A DNA stretch of 22,156 nucleotides from SIG673 sp964570105 (GCA_964570105.1 CAZMWM010000023.1:1-22156), one strand, 5' to 3'; shown: positions 14,966 through 22,134, numbered from the stretch's first letter. Made by a program: numbers and translations. The notes: a model not told the origin generated them from the sequence alone.

Positions 14966-15967
14966 TTACTTCTTATCCGTTTCGCTCTTTCTATGCGTTC
15001 CGCTCTTGGTCTCGTTCGCCTTGTCCGTGTCGCTCTTATTCCCGGCGGCATCCTTCTCCTTAGGTCTGCAAGACCACACGGTAGTCATCTTGCCCCCGTC
15101 ATCGGCGCTTTCATCGCGCACGGCAGGTGCCTCGTCAAGGCACGCTATCTGCCGCTTTTCCGTCGCTTTTTGGTGCTTTGCCGGGAAATACGAAAACAGC
15201 ACAGCCTCAAGCTCGCGATCGTTCACATCAAACATTATGTCCCCGTTCCTTGCCAAGGACACCGCTCCGTTCTCTTCACTTACGATTATGACCGTACTGT
15301 CACTGCTGACGCTGACGGCTCTTCCGGCGTTGTGCCTCGCGCCGTACGCCTTCACGGGAATATACTCCGAATTGACGACGACGTAGCACGCCGCGGCGTG
15401 TATCCTTCCGTCACGGATGATGACCGCCCCATCGTGAAGCGGCCCCGCCGATGCGAATATGTTCTTGATAAGCTCGGTCGATATCAGCGCGTCAAGCTTC
15501 ACGCCATCCTTCGCAATGTCGTCGATACCGGCATTGCGCTCAAGCACTATTATCGCACCGGTGCGCGTATCGGAAAGGTCGTGCACCGCTTTCTTCACCT
15601 TTATGGCGTTGTACTCCGAGTACACCTGAGACTTGTCACCGGCAAGCTTTTTCAGAAAAGACAGCACCGCGTCTCCGGATTTCTCAAGAGCCGCGCGAAG
15701 CTCCGGCTGAAAGACGATGGCAAGCACGACCACGCCGCACGACATTATCGCCTCCGTCGCATACGAAACGCCGCTGAGAGGCGTGACACGCGCTATCACG
15801 GAAAGCACGAGAAAGCCCAAAACTCCTATCAGTATCGGAAATGCTCGCCTGCGGCGTATAAAGCGGTAGATCAAAAAGAACACGCCTGCGAGCAGGAGCA
15901 GATCTATAGCATCGATATAGCTGAAATCGGCTATACGCTCCCGAAAAAGCTTAATAAACTCATTCAT
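14966..15967 (-). CDS. cdaA: Diadenylate cyclase CdaA with altered catalytic motif
   Basis: This 333-residue membrane protein makes c-di-AMP from two ATP. Three N-terminal hydrophobic segments (about residues 20-36, 42-58, 70-88) are followed by the DAC domain: TGAIIVLERNAGI, LDALISTELIKNIF, then PLHDGAVII with the DGA motif (residues 179-181). The second catalytic motif is normally GTRHRAA; here it reads GARHNAG (residues 209-215). His is kept but the last Arg of RHR is Asn, the Thr is Ala, and the Glu of the following ISE is Val (V220). Activity may be reduced or altered. Usual CdaA is about 273 residues; this one has a 60-residue charged tail rich in Lys, Asp, Glu and Thr. No Shine-Dalgarno precedes the ATG. 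The cdaR and glmM genes are not found beside it. Confidence 0.92.
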   Translation of the reverse strand: MNEFIKLFRERIADFSYIDAIDLLLLAGVFFLIYRFIRRRRAFPILIGVLGFLVLSVIARVTPLSGVSYATEAIMSCGVVVLAIVFQPELRAALEKSGDAVLSFLKKLAGDKSQVYSEYNAIKVKKAVHDLSDTRTGAIIVLERNAGIDDIAKDGVKLDALISTELIKNIFASAGPLHDGAVIIRDGRIHAAACYVVVNSEYIPVKAYGARHNAGRAVSVSSDSTVIIVSEENGAVSLARNGDIMFDVNDRELEAVLFSYFPAKHQKATEKRQIACLDEAPAVRDESADDGGKMTTVWSCRPKEKDAAGNKSDTDKANETKSGTHRKSETDKK

Positions 15968-16023
15968 AATATGTGTTATATGGCAATATATGCCGTCGAT
16001 AGATACGTTTTTGTGAATGTATT

Positions 16024-16054
16024 ATCATACCTGCGTAACCTGCGCATACCTGCG
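16024..16054 (-). promoter_or_regulatory. Three direct repeats abutting a -10-like box upstream of cdaA
   Basis: On the minus strand three copies of CGCAGGTWA-type sequence follow one another: CGCAGGTATG, CGCAGGTTA, CGCAGGTATG. Repeat starts are 10 and 9 bp apart. The last copy runs into TATGATAAT, which looks like a -10 element without any -35. This sits about 57 bp before the cdaA ATG. Helically phased direct repeats in place of a -35 are what an activator-dependent promoter would show. The regulator is unknown. Confidence 0.45.
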
Positions 16055-16223
16055 CCAGTACCGATCGGGCGGACGGTAACGGCTCCCGAAAAATCTCGAG
16101 CCGATAAACGGATGAACACATGGAATAAAATTTCCATTCCCGGGCAGGATATGCATAAAATCCCGGTCAAACGGAGAAAAACCGATCGCGCGGATGATAA
16201 AATAAATTACTTTTTCTTATCTT

Positions 16224-16253
16224 ATCATATACTGCCTCAAAAATTGTGATCAA
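16224..16253 (-). promoter_or_regulatory. Possible sigma-A promoter of cdaA with long leader
   Basis: On the minus strand TTGATC (16248-16253), an 18 bp spacer and TATGAT (16224-16229) form an acceptable housekeeping promoter. It would give a 5' leader of about 250 nt before cdaA. It may be used together with, or instead of, the repeat-associated -10 at 16024-16029. The rest of this 437 bp divergent region (15968-16404) has small inverted repeats, such as ATGGAA/TTCCAT near 16118-16138, and no gene. Confidence 0.4.
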
Positions 16254-16287
16254 AATATTGCTCTTCGGTAAACTTTTTTAAAATCCG

Positions 16288-16316
16288 CTCAAAATCGCCC
16301 CAATATGTGCTATAAT
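16288..16316 (+). promoter_or_regulatory. Extended -10 promoter of ispD
   Basis: TATAAT (16311-16316) is preceded by TGC, an extended -10. The -35 position (CTCAAA, 16288-16293) is weak. Transcription would start near 16323, about 82 nt before the ispD ATG at 16405. It is divergent from the cdaA promoters. Confidence 0.55.
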
Positions 16317-16404
16317 AGGCACGGCGGTACCGGCGCAACACAAAACGGCGAGCGACAGAGCACGTCCGAAAGATGTGCCGACCGCACGGGAAAGGAAGCT
16401 TTTT

Positions 16405-17169
16405 ATGGGAATAGCACAAAAGCTCGGCGGCGCTATAAAAAAAGCGGCTTCGCTCGGAAGAGGACGGGGCATCACCTCCGCCGTGATACTCGCGGCAGGC
16501 TGCGGCTCCAGAATGAACAGTGACAGGACCAAGCAATGGATAGAGCTTGGCGGACTTCCTATCGTGATCAGAACGCTCCTTACGTTTCAGGAAAGCGCTG
16601 CGATAGACGAGATAGTTCTGTGCGCCAAGCAGGACGAGATAAGGCTATATGACGATCTTGTGACAAGATACGGTCTTACCAAGCTCCGAAAGGTAGTAGC
16701 AGGAGGGGAGACGCGTCAGCAGTCAGCCCTGATCGGCTTTAAGGAGATATCGGACGAGGCGGAGCTAGTCGCCATCCACGACGCGGCAAGATGTCTCGTT
16801 ACGCAGGAGATGATATCGAACGTGGTCAGCGCGGCAAAAAAGCACGGCGCCGCCTGCGCGGTCAGAAGAGCTACCGACACAGTAAAGCAGACCGATGCGC
16901 GCGGCTTTATCACATCCACCCTTCCAAGGGATACGGTGTGGTTTGCACAGACGCCGCAGGTTTTTTCCGTCAACGCTTACAGAGCCTCGGCTTATACAGC
17001 CATAAAAGAGGGCTTTTGCGTAACGGACGACTGCTCACTGCTCGAGCACTGTAATTTCAAGATAGCCGCCGTGGACTGCGGCTCGGAGAATATAAAAATA
17101 ACCGACCGCACGGATCTTATCACCGCCGAAGCTATACTTGAATCAAGACGCGGCGCAGATATCCAATAA
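16405..17169 (+). CDS. ispD: 2-C-methyl-D-erythritol 4-phosphate cytidylyltransferase IspD
   Basis: This 254-residue enzyme is the third step of the MEP isoprenoid pathway: MEP + CTP gives CDP-ME + PPi. Nucleotide-binding loop ITSAVILAAGCGSRMNSDRTKQW contains the catalytic Arg and Lys. VAIHDAARCLV, ATDTVKQTD, RDTVWFAQTPQVF and ENIKITDRTDLITAEAIL are the remaining IspD signatures in order. A 22-residue basic extension (MGIAQKLGGAIKKAASLGRG) precedes the usual start. The ATG at 16405 follows GAAAGGAAG at good spacing; an in-frame ATG at 16375 would include that site. It is followed by ispF after 94 nt, so two steps of one pathway are together, with the intervening IspE step encoded elsewhere. 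Confidence 0.95.
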   Translation: MGIAQKLGGAIKKAASLGRGRGITSAVILAAGCGSRMNSDRTKQWIELGGLPIVIRTLLTFQESAAIDEIVLCAKQDEIRLYDDLVTRYGLTKLRKVVAGGETRQQSALIGFKEISDEAELVAIHDAARCLVTQEMISNVVSAAKKHGAACAVRRATDTVKQTDARGFITSTLPRDTVWFAQTPQVFSVNAYRASAYTAIKEGFCVTDDCSLLEHCNFKIAAVDCGSENIKITDRTDLITAEAILESRRGADIQ

Positions 17170-17219
17170 ATGACATTTGTGTGTTTTACGCGATTATTTG
17201 CAACAATATCAGTCGTAAA

Positions 17220-17242
17220 TCCGCAACTTTTTGCGGAATTTT
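17220..17242 (+). terminator. Weak hairpin between ispD and ispF
   Basis: TCCGCAA (17220-17226) and TTGCGGA (17231-17237) form a perfect 7 bp stem with a CTTT loop, followed by ATTTT. The T-run is short, so this probably attenuates or protects the ispD 3' end rather than fully stopping transcription. The ispF start is 21 nt downstream and has AAGGAC as its ribosome site. Confidence 0.4.
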
Positions 17243-17263
17243 AACTAATAAGGACGAAACAAA

Positions 17264-17752
17264 ATGGAACTGTCAGACATAAGGATCGGTCACGGATATG
17301 ACGTCCACAAGCTCGTGAGCGGCAGAAGGCTCGTGCTCTGCGGCGTGGATATACCGTACACGCTCGGACTTTTAGGTCATTCGGACGCAGACGTCGCACT
17401 GCACGCGATATGCGACGCCATCCTCGGCGCACTTGCTCTCGGAGATATAGGAAAGCATTTCCCGGACACGTCGCAGGAGTACGAGGGCGTAAGCAGCCTG
17501 TTACTGCTCAAGCGCACAGCGGAGCTTGTCCGCGAGCGTGGCTACCGCATCGGAAATATTGACGTAACGGTAGTCGCCCAGCGTCCGAAGCTCGCGCCGT
17601 ATATAGATGAGATGCGCAAGCGAACGGCGGACGCGATAGGCGTGGAAGCGGACAGAGTGAGCGTCAAGGCGACCACGGAGGAAGGGCTTGGATTCACCGG
17701 AAGCGGCGAGGGGATATCAGCCACCGCCGTAGCGCTTTTGTACAAGCCCTGA
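17264..17752 (+). CDS. ispF: 2-C-methyl-D-erythritol 2,4-cyclodiphosphate synthase IspF
   Basis: This 162-residue enzyme of the MEP pathway cyclises CDP-ME-2-phosphate to MEcPP, working as a homotrimer with zinc at the subunit interfaces. IRIGHGYDVHKL carries zinc ligands Asp and His; GLLGHSDADVALHAICDAILGALALGDIGKHFPD carries the third ligand His and the family signature. VKATTEEGLGFTGSGEGI is the cytidine-contacting C-terminal motif. Length is normal. It lies downstream of ispD on the same strand and is probably co-transcribed, with partial attenuation at the intervening hairpin. Confidence 0.97.
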   Translation: MELSDIRIGHGYDVHKLVSGRRLVLCGVDIPYTLGLLGHSDADVALHAICDAILGALALGDIGKHFPDTSQEYEGVSSLLLLKRTAELVRERGYRIGNIDVTVVAQRPKLAPYIDEMRKRTADAIGVEADRVSVKATTEEGLGFTGSGEGISATAVALLYKP

Positions 17753-17780
17753 TCCGCCGACGCGAAATACCGCCGCATAC

Positions 17781-17888
17781 ATCTATGATATAAAGCGGAA
17801 GCACGGCGCCCTCGATACCAACACGACCGTCATATCACACTTCCCTGCGCCGATGCCGCTCCGCGCTGTATTCGATACTCTTACATAA
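17781..17888 (+). pseudogene. Possible eroded remnant of an MBL-fold hydrolase C-terminus
   Basis: The 298 bp between ispF and rpe (17753-18050) holds no intact gene. One frame reads IYDIKRKHGALDTNTTVISHF and then 14 more residues before a stop. The order Lys-Gly-x-x-Asp-x-Asn-Thr followed by hydrophobics and S/T-H-F resembles the last part of PhnP-like MBL hydrolases (…THFSH…). There is no start codon, no ribosome site and no upstream domain, and 45 open codons can occur by chance at this base composition. This is a weak suggestion only. Confidence 0.15.
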
Positions 17889-17970
17889 TATGGAATACCG
17901 CCCCGCGCCGTCACAGCCACGGCAAGCGAGGTACAAGCTCTCCCCTGCCGATATCGGGCGTTTTAGATCA

Positions 17971-17996
17971 AAAAACACGGCGTCATCCCCGTTTTT
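17971..17996 (+). terminator. Possible terminator after ispDF
   Basis: ACGG (17977-17980) pairs with CCGT (17989-17992), flanked by A-rich and T-rich sequence (AAAAAC before, TTTTT after) that can extend the stem with a bulge. It would end the ispD-ispF transcript before rpe. The GC part of the stem is only 4 bp, so confidence is low. Confidence 0.35.
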
Positions 17997-18050
17997 GCAT
18001 TTAAAAGCAGTTCAAAACTTGTTTTCAAAATGAAAGGACATAACAGACAT

Positions 18051-18713
18051 ATGAAAAAGATCATAACAGTCGCACCGTCGTTGCTCGCGGCGGATTTCAG
18101 CGATCTTGGGGGCGAGGTCAAAAAGGTCGAGACGGCAGGTGCGGGGTGGCTCCATCTTGACGTGATGGACGGCGCATTCGTGCCGAATATCTCGTTCGGT
18201 CCCTGCGTCATATCGTCACTGCGACCGATAAGCAAGGCTTTCTTTGACGTCCACTTGATGATAAACGAGCCGATAAGGTATCTCGAGGATTACAAAAAAG
18301 CCGGCGCTGACGGTATCACCGTCCACGCGGAGGCTTGCTCGGATATCAAAGAAACGCTCGAAAGGATACGCGCGATGGGACTTTGCGCCGGACTTTCGGT
18401 CAAGCCGAAAACGCCGATAAGCGAGATCGAGCGTTACCTCCCATTGTGCGATACCGTGCTTATAATGACGGTCGAGCCGGGCTTCGGAGGGCAAAAGCTC
18501 ATTCCCGAGACGGTCGGCAAGATCGCACAGGCACGCTCGGCACTCACACGGCTCGGTATCAAAGCAAGGCTTGAAGCGGACGGCGGTATCACATCGGAAA
18601 ACGTATCCGCACTGATAGAAAACGGCTTGGACGTAGCGGTAGCCGGCAGTGCGGTATTCAGAGCAGCCGATACGGCAGAAGCGGTGCGCCGCATCTCCGG
18701 CGAGACGGTATAA
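18051..18713 (+). CDS. rpe: Ribulose-phosphate 3-epimerase
   Basis: This 220-residue TIM-barrel enzyme interconverts ribulose 5-phosphate and xylulose 5-phosphate in the pentose phosphate pathway. VAPSLLAADF, WLHLDVMDGAFVPNISFG (metal His and catalytic Asp), FDVHLMI, MTVEPGFGGQ, and LEADGGI (second catalytic Asp) are all present in order. The ATG at 18051 is chosen because AAAGGA lies about 12 nt upstream; an ATG at 18030 has no ribosome site. No clear promoter was seen in the 298 bp before it. It ends at a strong terminator shared with convergent valS. Confidence 0.97.
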   Translation: MKKIITVAPSLLAADFSDLGGEVKKVETAGAGWLHLDVMDGAFVPNISFGPCVISSLRPISKAFFDVHLMINEPIRYLEDYKKAGADGITVHAEACSDIKETLERIRAMGLCAGLSVKPKTPISEIERYLPLCDTVLIMTVEPGFGGQKLIPETVGKIAQARSALTRLGIKARLEADGGITSENVSALIENGLDVAVAGSAVFRAADTAEAVRRISGETV

Positions 18714-18736
18714 ACAAAAACGGCGTGATCAGACGC

Positions 18737-18782
18737 AAAGCACGCGCACAGACTCCGGATAGGAACTGTGCGCGTGCTTTTT
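18737..18782. terminator. Strong bidirectional terminator between rpe and valS
   Basis: AAAGCACGCGCACAG (18737-18751) and CTGTGCGCGTGCTTT (18766-18780) form a perfect 15 bp stem with a 14 nt loop, followed by a T-run of five on the plus strand. It lies 24 nt after the rpe stop and 28 nt after the valS stop on the other strand. On the minus strand the T-tract is only TTT, so rpe is the better served gene. Confidence 0.85.
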
Positions 18783-18809
18783 GTCATATTATAGGGATAC
18801 GCTCCCACG

Positions 18810-21440
18810 TCAGGTGCGTATCGCGGCGATGGCGGCATCCGTACCGTTCAGCGTGTCACGGTATTTTTTGAGCTTTTCCTTCTCAGTCTCAACGACGCTT
18901 GCCGGAGCCTTTGAGATAAATCCCTCGTTGGAAAGCTTGCCCTCGAGCCTTGCTATCTCCTTTTCAAGCTTCAGCTTTTCGCCCTTGAGCCTTTCAAGCT
19001 CCTTGTCAAGGTCTATCATCTCGGCAAGTGGGATATAGAGCGTCGCATTCTCCGTAACTATCTGAACAGCCTTGTCAGACGAATAGCTGTCCACAAGCTC
19101 GACCTCGGACGCCGAAGCAAGCCTCATAAGCGCAGACGCGGCACCCGCATCGAATATATCCGCGTTTGCGGTAACGATATAAAGATGCGCCTTTTTGGAC
19201 GGCGGAACGTTCATCTCCGCGCGGCGGTTACGAACTGCGCGTATAGCCGCTATGACAAGCTCCATAGCCGCCTCGTCCTCGGGGTGATCGTTCTCGGGCA
19301 CATACGTCGGCCAGCTGCTTATCACGATGCTCTCGCCCTCGTGAGGAAGCGACTGCCATATCTCCTCCGTTATGAAGGGCATAAACGGATGCAGGAGCTT
19401 CATAGTCTCACCGAAAACGTAAGCTATGACACGCGCCGCAGTCCTGTCGCCCTCTCCGAGACGCTGTTTTACCAGCTCAATATACCAATCGCAGAAAATA
19501 TCCCAAACGAAATCGTAAAGCTTGGACAGAGCGATACCAAGCTCGAACTTATCGAGGTTTTCGGTGACCTCCTTCACAAGGCGGTTAAAGCAGGATATTA
19601 TCCACTTGTCCTCGCGACACAGCTCAGCCTCATCGGGAAGCCCGAAGGGAGTGTCGTCGCTTATCTTCATAAGCACGAAGCGCGCCGCGTTCCATATCTT
19701 GTTGTTGAAGTTACGGGCGGCGTCTATCTTTTCGTCCGAGAAGCGCATATCGTTTCCGGGAGAGTTTCCGGTCGCGAGCGCAAAGCGGAGAGCGTCCGCT
19801 CCGTATTTTTCTATTATCTCGAGAGGATCGATACCGTTCCCGAGGGATTTCGACATCTTTCTGCCCTGCGCATCACGCACAAGACCGTGTATGAATATCG
19901 TGGAGAACGGCTCCTCGCCCATATGCTCCAAGCCCGAGAAGATCATTCTCGCCACCCAGAAGAATATGATATCGTATCCGGTCACGAGCACGCTCGTCGG
20001 ATAATAATACCCGAGATCCTCGGTCTTTTCCGGCCAACCGAGAGTCGAAAACGGCCAAAGCGCGGAGGAAAACCACGTATCGAGCACGTCCTCGTCCTGA
20101 CGCACGGGCTTTCCGCATTTGGGGCAAACGGTCAGATCCTCCTTGGATACCGTCATCTCGCCGCAAGCGTCGCAATAGAACGCAGGTATCCGATGCCCCC
20201 ACCAGAGCTGACGGGAGATGCACCAATCAAGGACATTCTCCATCCAATTCGTATACGTTTTCGTGAAACGCTCAGGCTCAAATCTGACCTTCCCTTCGGT
20301 CACGACCTTGAGCGCCGGCTCGGCAAGCGGCTTCATCCTTACAAACCACTGATTTGAGACCATCGGCTCAACGGTGGTCTTACAGCGATAGCACGTGCCG
20401 ACGTTATGGCTGTGATCCTCGACCTTGACAAGATAGCCGCCGGCATCGAGATCGGCAACTATCGCCTTACGCGCCTCGTATCTGTCCATACCTAAATATT
20501 TTCCGGGGAAGCTCACGGTAGCGTCGTCGGCAAGCACGCGGACAGTCTCAAGCCCGTGACGCTTGCCCACCTCAAAGTCGTTGGGATCGTGCGCAGGGGT
20601 GATCTTAACGCATCCCGTACCAAACTCCATCTCGACGTACTCATCCGCGATTATCGGTATCTCCTTGTTCACGAGCGGCAATATGAGCGTCTTTCCCACA
20701 AGTGACGCATAACGCCCGTCATTGGGATTTACCGCAACGGCGGTATCTCCGAGCATCGTCTCCGGACGGGTGGTGGCGACGGTAAGATATTCGTCAGTCC
20801 CCTTGATAGGATAGCGGATGTGCCAGAAATGTCCCGCTTGCTCGGTGTACTCCACCTCGGCGTCGGAAAGCGCGGTTATACAGTGAGGACACCAATTTAT
20901 GATGCGGTAACCGCGGTAGATAAGCCCCTTGTCGTAAAGATTGACGAATACCTCGCGCACGGCTCGCGAACAGCCCTCATCCATGGTAAAGCGCTCGCGA
21001 GACCAGTCGCAGGACGCTCCGAGCTTTTTAAGCTGACTTATTATACGACTGCCAAATCTGTTCTTCCAATCCCAAACACGGTCAAGAAATTTTTCACGTC
21101 CCAGATCGTAGCGAGTAATGCCCTCGTTCACACGCAGATTTTCCTCGACCTTGATCTGCGTTGCAATGCCGGCATGATCCGTACCGGGTATCCAAAGCGC
21201 GGAATAGCCCTGCATACGCTTGTAACGGATAAGGATATCCTGAAGCGTCTCGTCAAGGGCGTGTCCCATATGGAGCTGCCCCGTAACGTTCGGAGGCGGA
21301 ATAACTATTGTAAACGGCTTTTTGCCCTCCGCCTTGTCTTTTTCTCTGTCAGGTGTAAAATAACCCTTTTCGCACCACAGAGCATACAGCTTATCCTCTA
21401 TCTGCGAAGGATCATACGTTTTCGCGAGTTCTCTTTTCAT
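18810..21440 (-). CDS. valS: Valyl-tRNA synthetase
   Basis: This class I synthetase of about 876 residues charges tRNA-Val. PPPNVTGQLHMGHAL carries the HIGH-type motif (HMGH, residues 57-60). WIPGTDHAGIATQ is the ValS signature, the editing domain follows (TTRPETMLGDTAVAVNP), and GRKMSKSLGNGIDP carries KMSKS near residue 525. The middle has Cys pairs (CDACGE, CPKCGK) that suggest a zinc site. The C-terminus ends in the ValS coiled coil (LDKELERLKGEKLKLEKEIARLEGKL). An ATG at 21440 (MKRELAKTYDP) is preferred; an ATG at 21452 leaves only 1 nt after GAAAGG. It is controlled by a T-box leader and its own promoter. All expected domains are present. Confidence 0.97.
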   Translation of the reverse strand: MKRELAKTYDPSQIEDKLYALWCEKGYFTPDREKDKAEGKKPFTIVIPPPNVTGQLHMGHALDETLQDILIRYKRMQGYSALWIPGTDHAGIATQIKVEENLRVNEGITRYDLGREKFLDRVWDWKNRFGSRIISQLKKLGASCDWSRERFTMDEGCSRAVREVFVNLYDKGLIYRGYRIINWCPHCITALSDAEVEYTEQAGHFWHIRYPIKGTDEYLTVATTRPETMLGDTAVAVNPNDGRYASLVGKTLILPLVNKEIPIIADEYVEMEFGTGCVKITPAHDPNDFEVGKRHGLETVRVLADDATVSFPGKYLGMDRYEARKAIVADLDAGGYLVKVEDHSHNVGTCYRCKTTVEPMVSNQWFVRMKPLAEPALKVVTEGKVRFEPERFTKTYTNWMENVLDWCISRQLWWGHRIPAFYCDACGEMTVSKEDLTVCPKCGKPVRQDEDVLDTWFSSALWPFSTLGWPEKTEDLGYYYPTSVLVTGYDIIFFWVARMIFSGLEHMGEEPFSTIFIHGLVRDAQGRKMSKSLGNGIDPLEIIEKYGADALRFALATGNSPGNDMRFSDEKIDAARNFNNKIWNAARFVLMKISDDTPFGLPDEAELCREDKWIISCFNRLVKEVTENLDKFELGIALSKLYDFVWDIFCDWYIELVKQRLGEGDRTAARVIAYVFGETMKLLHPFMPFITEEIWQSLPHEGESIVISSWPTYVPENDHPEDEAAMELVIAAIRAVRNRRAEMNVPPSKKAHLYIVTANADIFDAGAASALMRLASASEVELVDSYSSDKAVQIVTENATLYIPLAEMIDLDKELERLKGEKLKLEKEIARLEGKLSNEGFISKAPASVVETEKEKLKKYRDTLNGTDAAIAAIRT

Positions 21441-21512
21441 TTGTATGACCATACCTTTCTAAATCACAGCAATTTTGTAACGGTTTCGGCTTTGCTAAGG
21501 CACAAACCCCCT

Positions 21513-21532
21513 CTGAAAGATTTATCTTTCAG
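21513..21532 (-). promoter_or_regulatory. Second hairpin in the valS leader, after the T-box terminator
   Basis: CTGAAAGA and TCTTTCAG form a perfect 8 bp stem with a TTTA loop (21513-21532). On the transcript a further CTGAAAG copy lies just upstream (minus strand of 21541-21547), so two identical arms compete for one partner. It sits between the T-box terminator and the valS start. On the minus strand no T-run follows, so it is not a terminator in the valS direction. Confidence 0.45.
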
Positions 21533-21590
21533 ACTTTTTCCTTTCAGAATCTTTTATGACATTCCCGGCACCGTGCCCCGACAGCACGGC

Positions 21591-21880
21591 AAAAAATATC
21601 GCCCCGTCAAAAAACGGGACGAAAGACGGAGCCAAGCTCCGCAAAACGCGGTACCACCCGAATTCGCCGCTCAAGAGGGTAGGAGCATCATCACACCCCG
21701 ACCGCACAAAAAGCAACGGCGCACTCAAAATACCGATAACGAGGCATCAGATCGGCTCTTCTCCCGAAGAGCAGCTGATACGGCGACCTTCGACCGCATT
21801 TCCGCACGGCGCTTCCAGCCGTAAAAACGGCGCCGATTCTCTGTGGCGAAAACACACGGCTTACTCCTCCGCGTCATAGC
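21591..21880 (-). promoter_or_regulatory. Valine-specific T-box riboswitch leader of valS
   Basis: Read on the minus strand, the leader has the T-box parts in order. Stem I contains GGAGGAGTA (AGUA-type loop, minus strand of 21862-21870), then AGAGA and GGCTGGAAG, and a specifier region GAAGGTCGCC with GUC, a valine codon (21785-21787). A GCTCTTC/GAAGAGC hairpin (stem III) follows, then the invariant T-box GGGTGGTACCGCG (21647-21659). The terminator GTCCCGT-loop-ACGGGGC (21601-21620) is followed by TATTTTTT (21591-21598). Uncharged tRNA-Val would pair with the GUC and the T-box and prevent termination, turning valS on under valine starvation. Confidence 0.93.
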
Positions 21881-21944
21881 CATTGGATATATAATTGAAC
21901 ATTAGCTACATAAACGAAACACAGACCGATACACTGTGCTAATT

Positions 21945-21973
21945 ATTCTACCACAACACCGCCCCGTTGTCAA
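21945..21973 (-). promoter_or_regulatory. Promoter of the valS T-box transcript
   Basis: On the minus strand the boxes are TTGACA (21968-21973, perfect), a 17 bp spacer and TAGAAT (21945-21950) with a TGG extension. The start point would be near 21938, giving a leader of about 500 nt before valS that contains the complete T-box. Upstream, 21974-22021 is A/T-rich (runs of A and T) and may act as an UP element. Confidence 0.8.
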
Positions 21974-22021
21974 GCGTTTTAAAAAAAATTTAAAAAACGT
22001 AAAAAACGGCGCATCGACATC

Positions 22022-22039
22022 CCCCATAGGTGGGAACTT
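22022..22039 (-). repeat. Partial R2 repeat, inverted, near the right end
   Basis: On the minus strand this reads TAAGTTCCCACCTATGGGG. Its AAGTTCCCAyCTAT core equals that at 87-101 and 189-203. It lies on the inner side of the right R1 copy, as the left R2 copy does relative to the left R1 copy, so the R1-R2 order is mirrored at both ends of the window. Confidence 0.5.
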
Positions 22040-22086
22040 AAGCGCTAAGATGTAAATCTTTAATTAAAATCTGAACGTTTGTTCGG

Positions 22087-22134
22087 CAATCCCTCAGTCG
22101 CCTTTGGCGACAGCTCCCTTTACACAAGGGAGCC
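22087..22134 (-). repeat. 48 bp palindromic repeat, family R1, right copy
   Basis: This is the reverse complement of the unit at 30-77 with one difference (GCCAAAGGC instead of GCCGAAGGC in the second hairpin loop). The change lies in the loop, so both stems are kept, as expected for a repeat whose structure matters. It lies between the valS promoter region and the end of the window, with no gene between. Confidence 0.85.

Noticed and set aside
14849..16249. 466-codon open frame on the plus strand across the cdaA region
   Set aside because: It is antisense to cdaA and the small TM gene, has no recognisable protein motif and very many Arg/His/Tyr residues, and mirrors the codon bias of cdaA. 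CdaA is unmistakable on the other strand.
19185..20357. 390-codon open frame on the plus strand inside valS
   Set aside because: It is antisense to a certain valS with all motifs. Long antisense frames are expected from the codon use here, and the translation resembles no protein family.
20820..21824. 334-codon plus-strand frame over the valS start and T-box leader
   Set aside because: It spans the valS 5' end and the T-box on the opposite strand; it has no ribosome site and no family signature.
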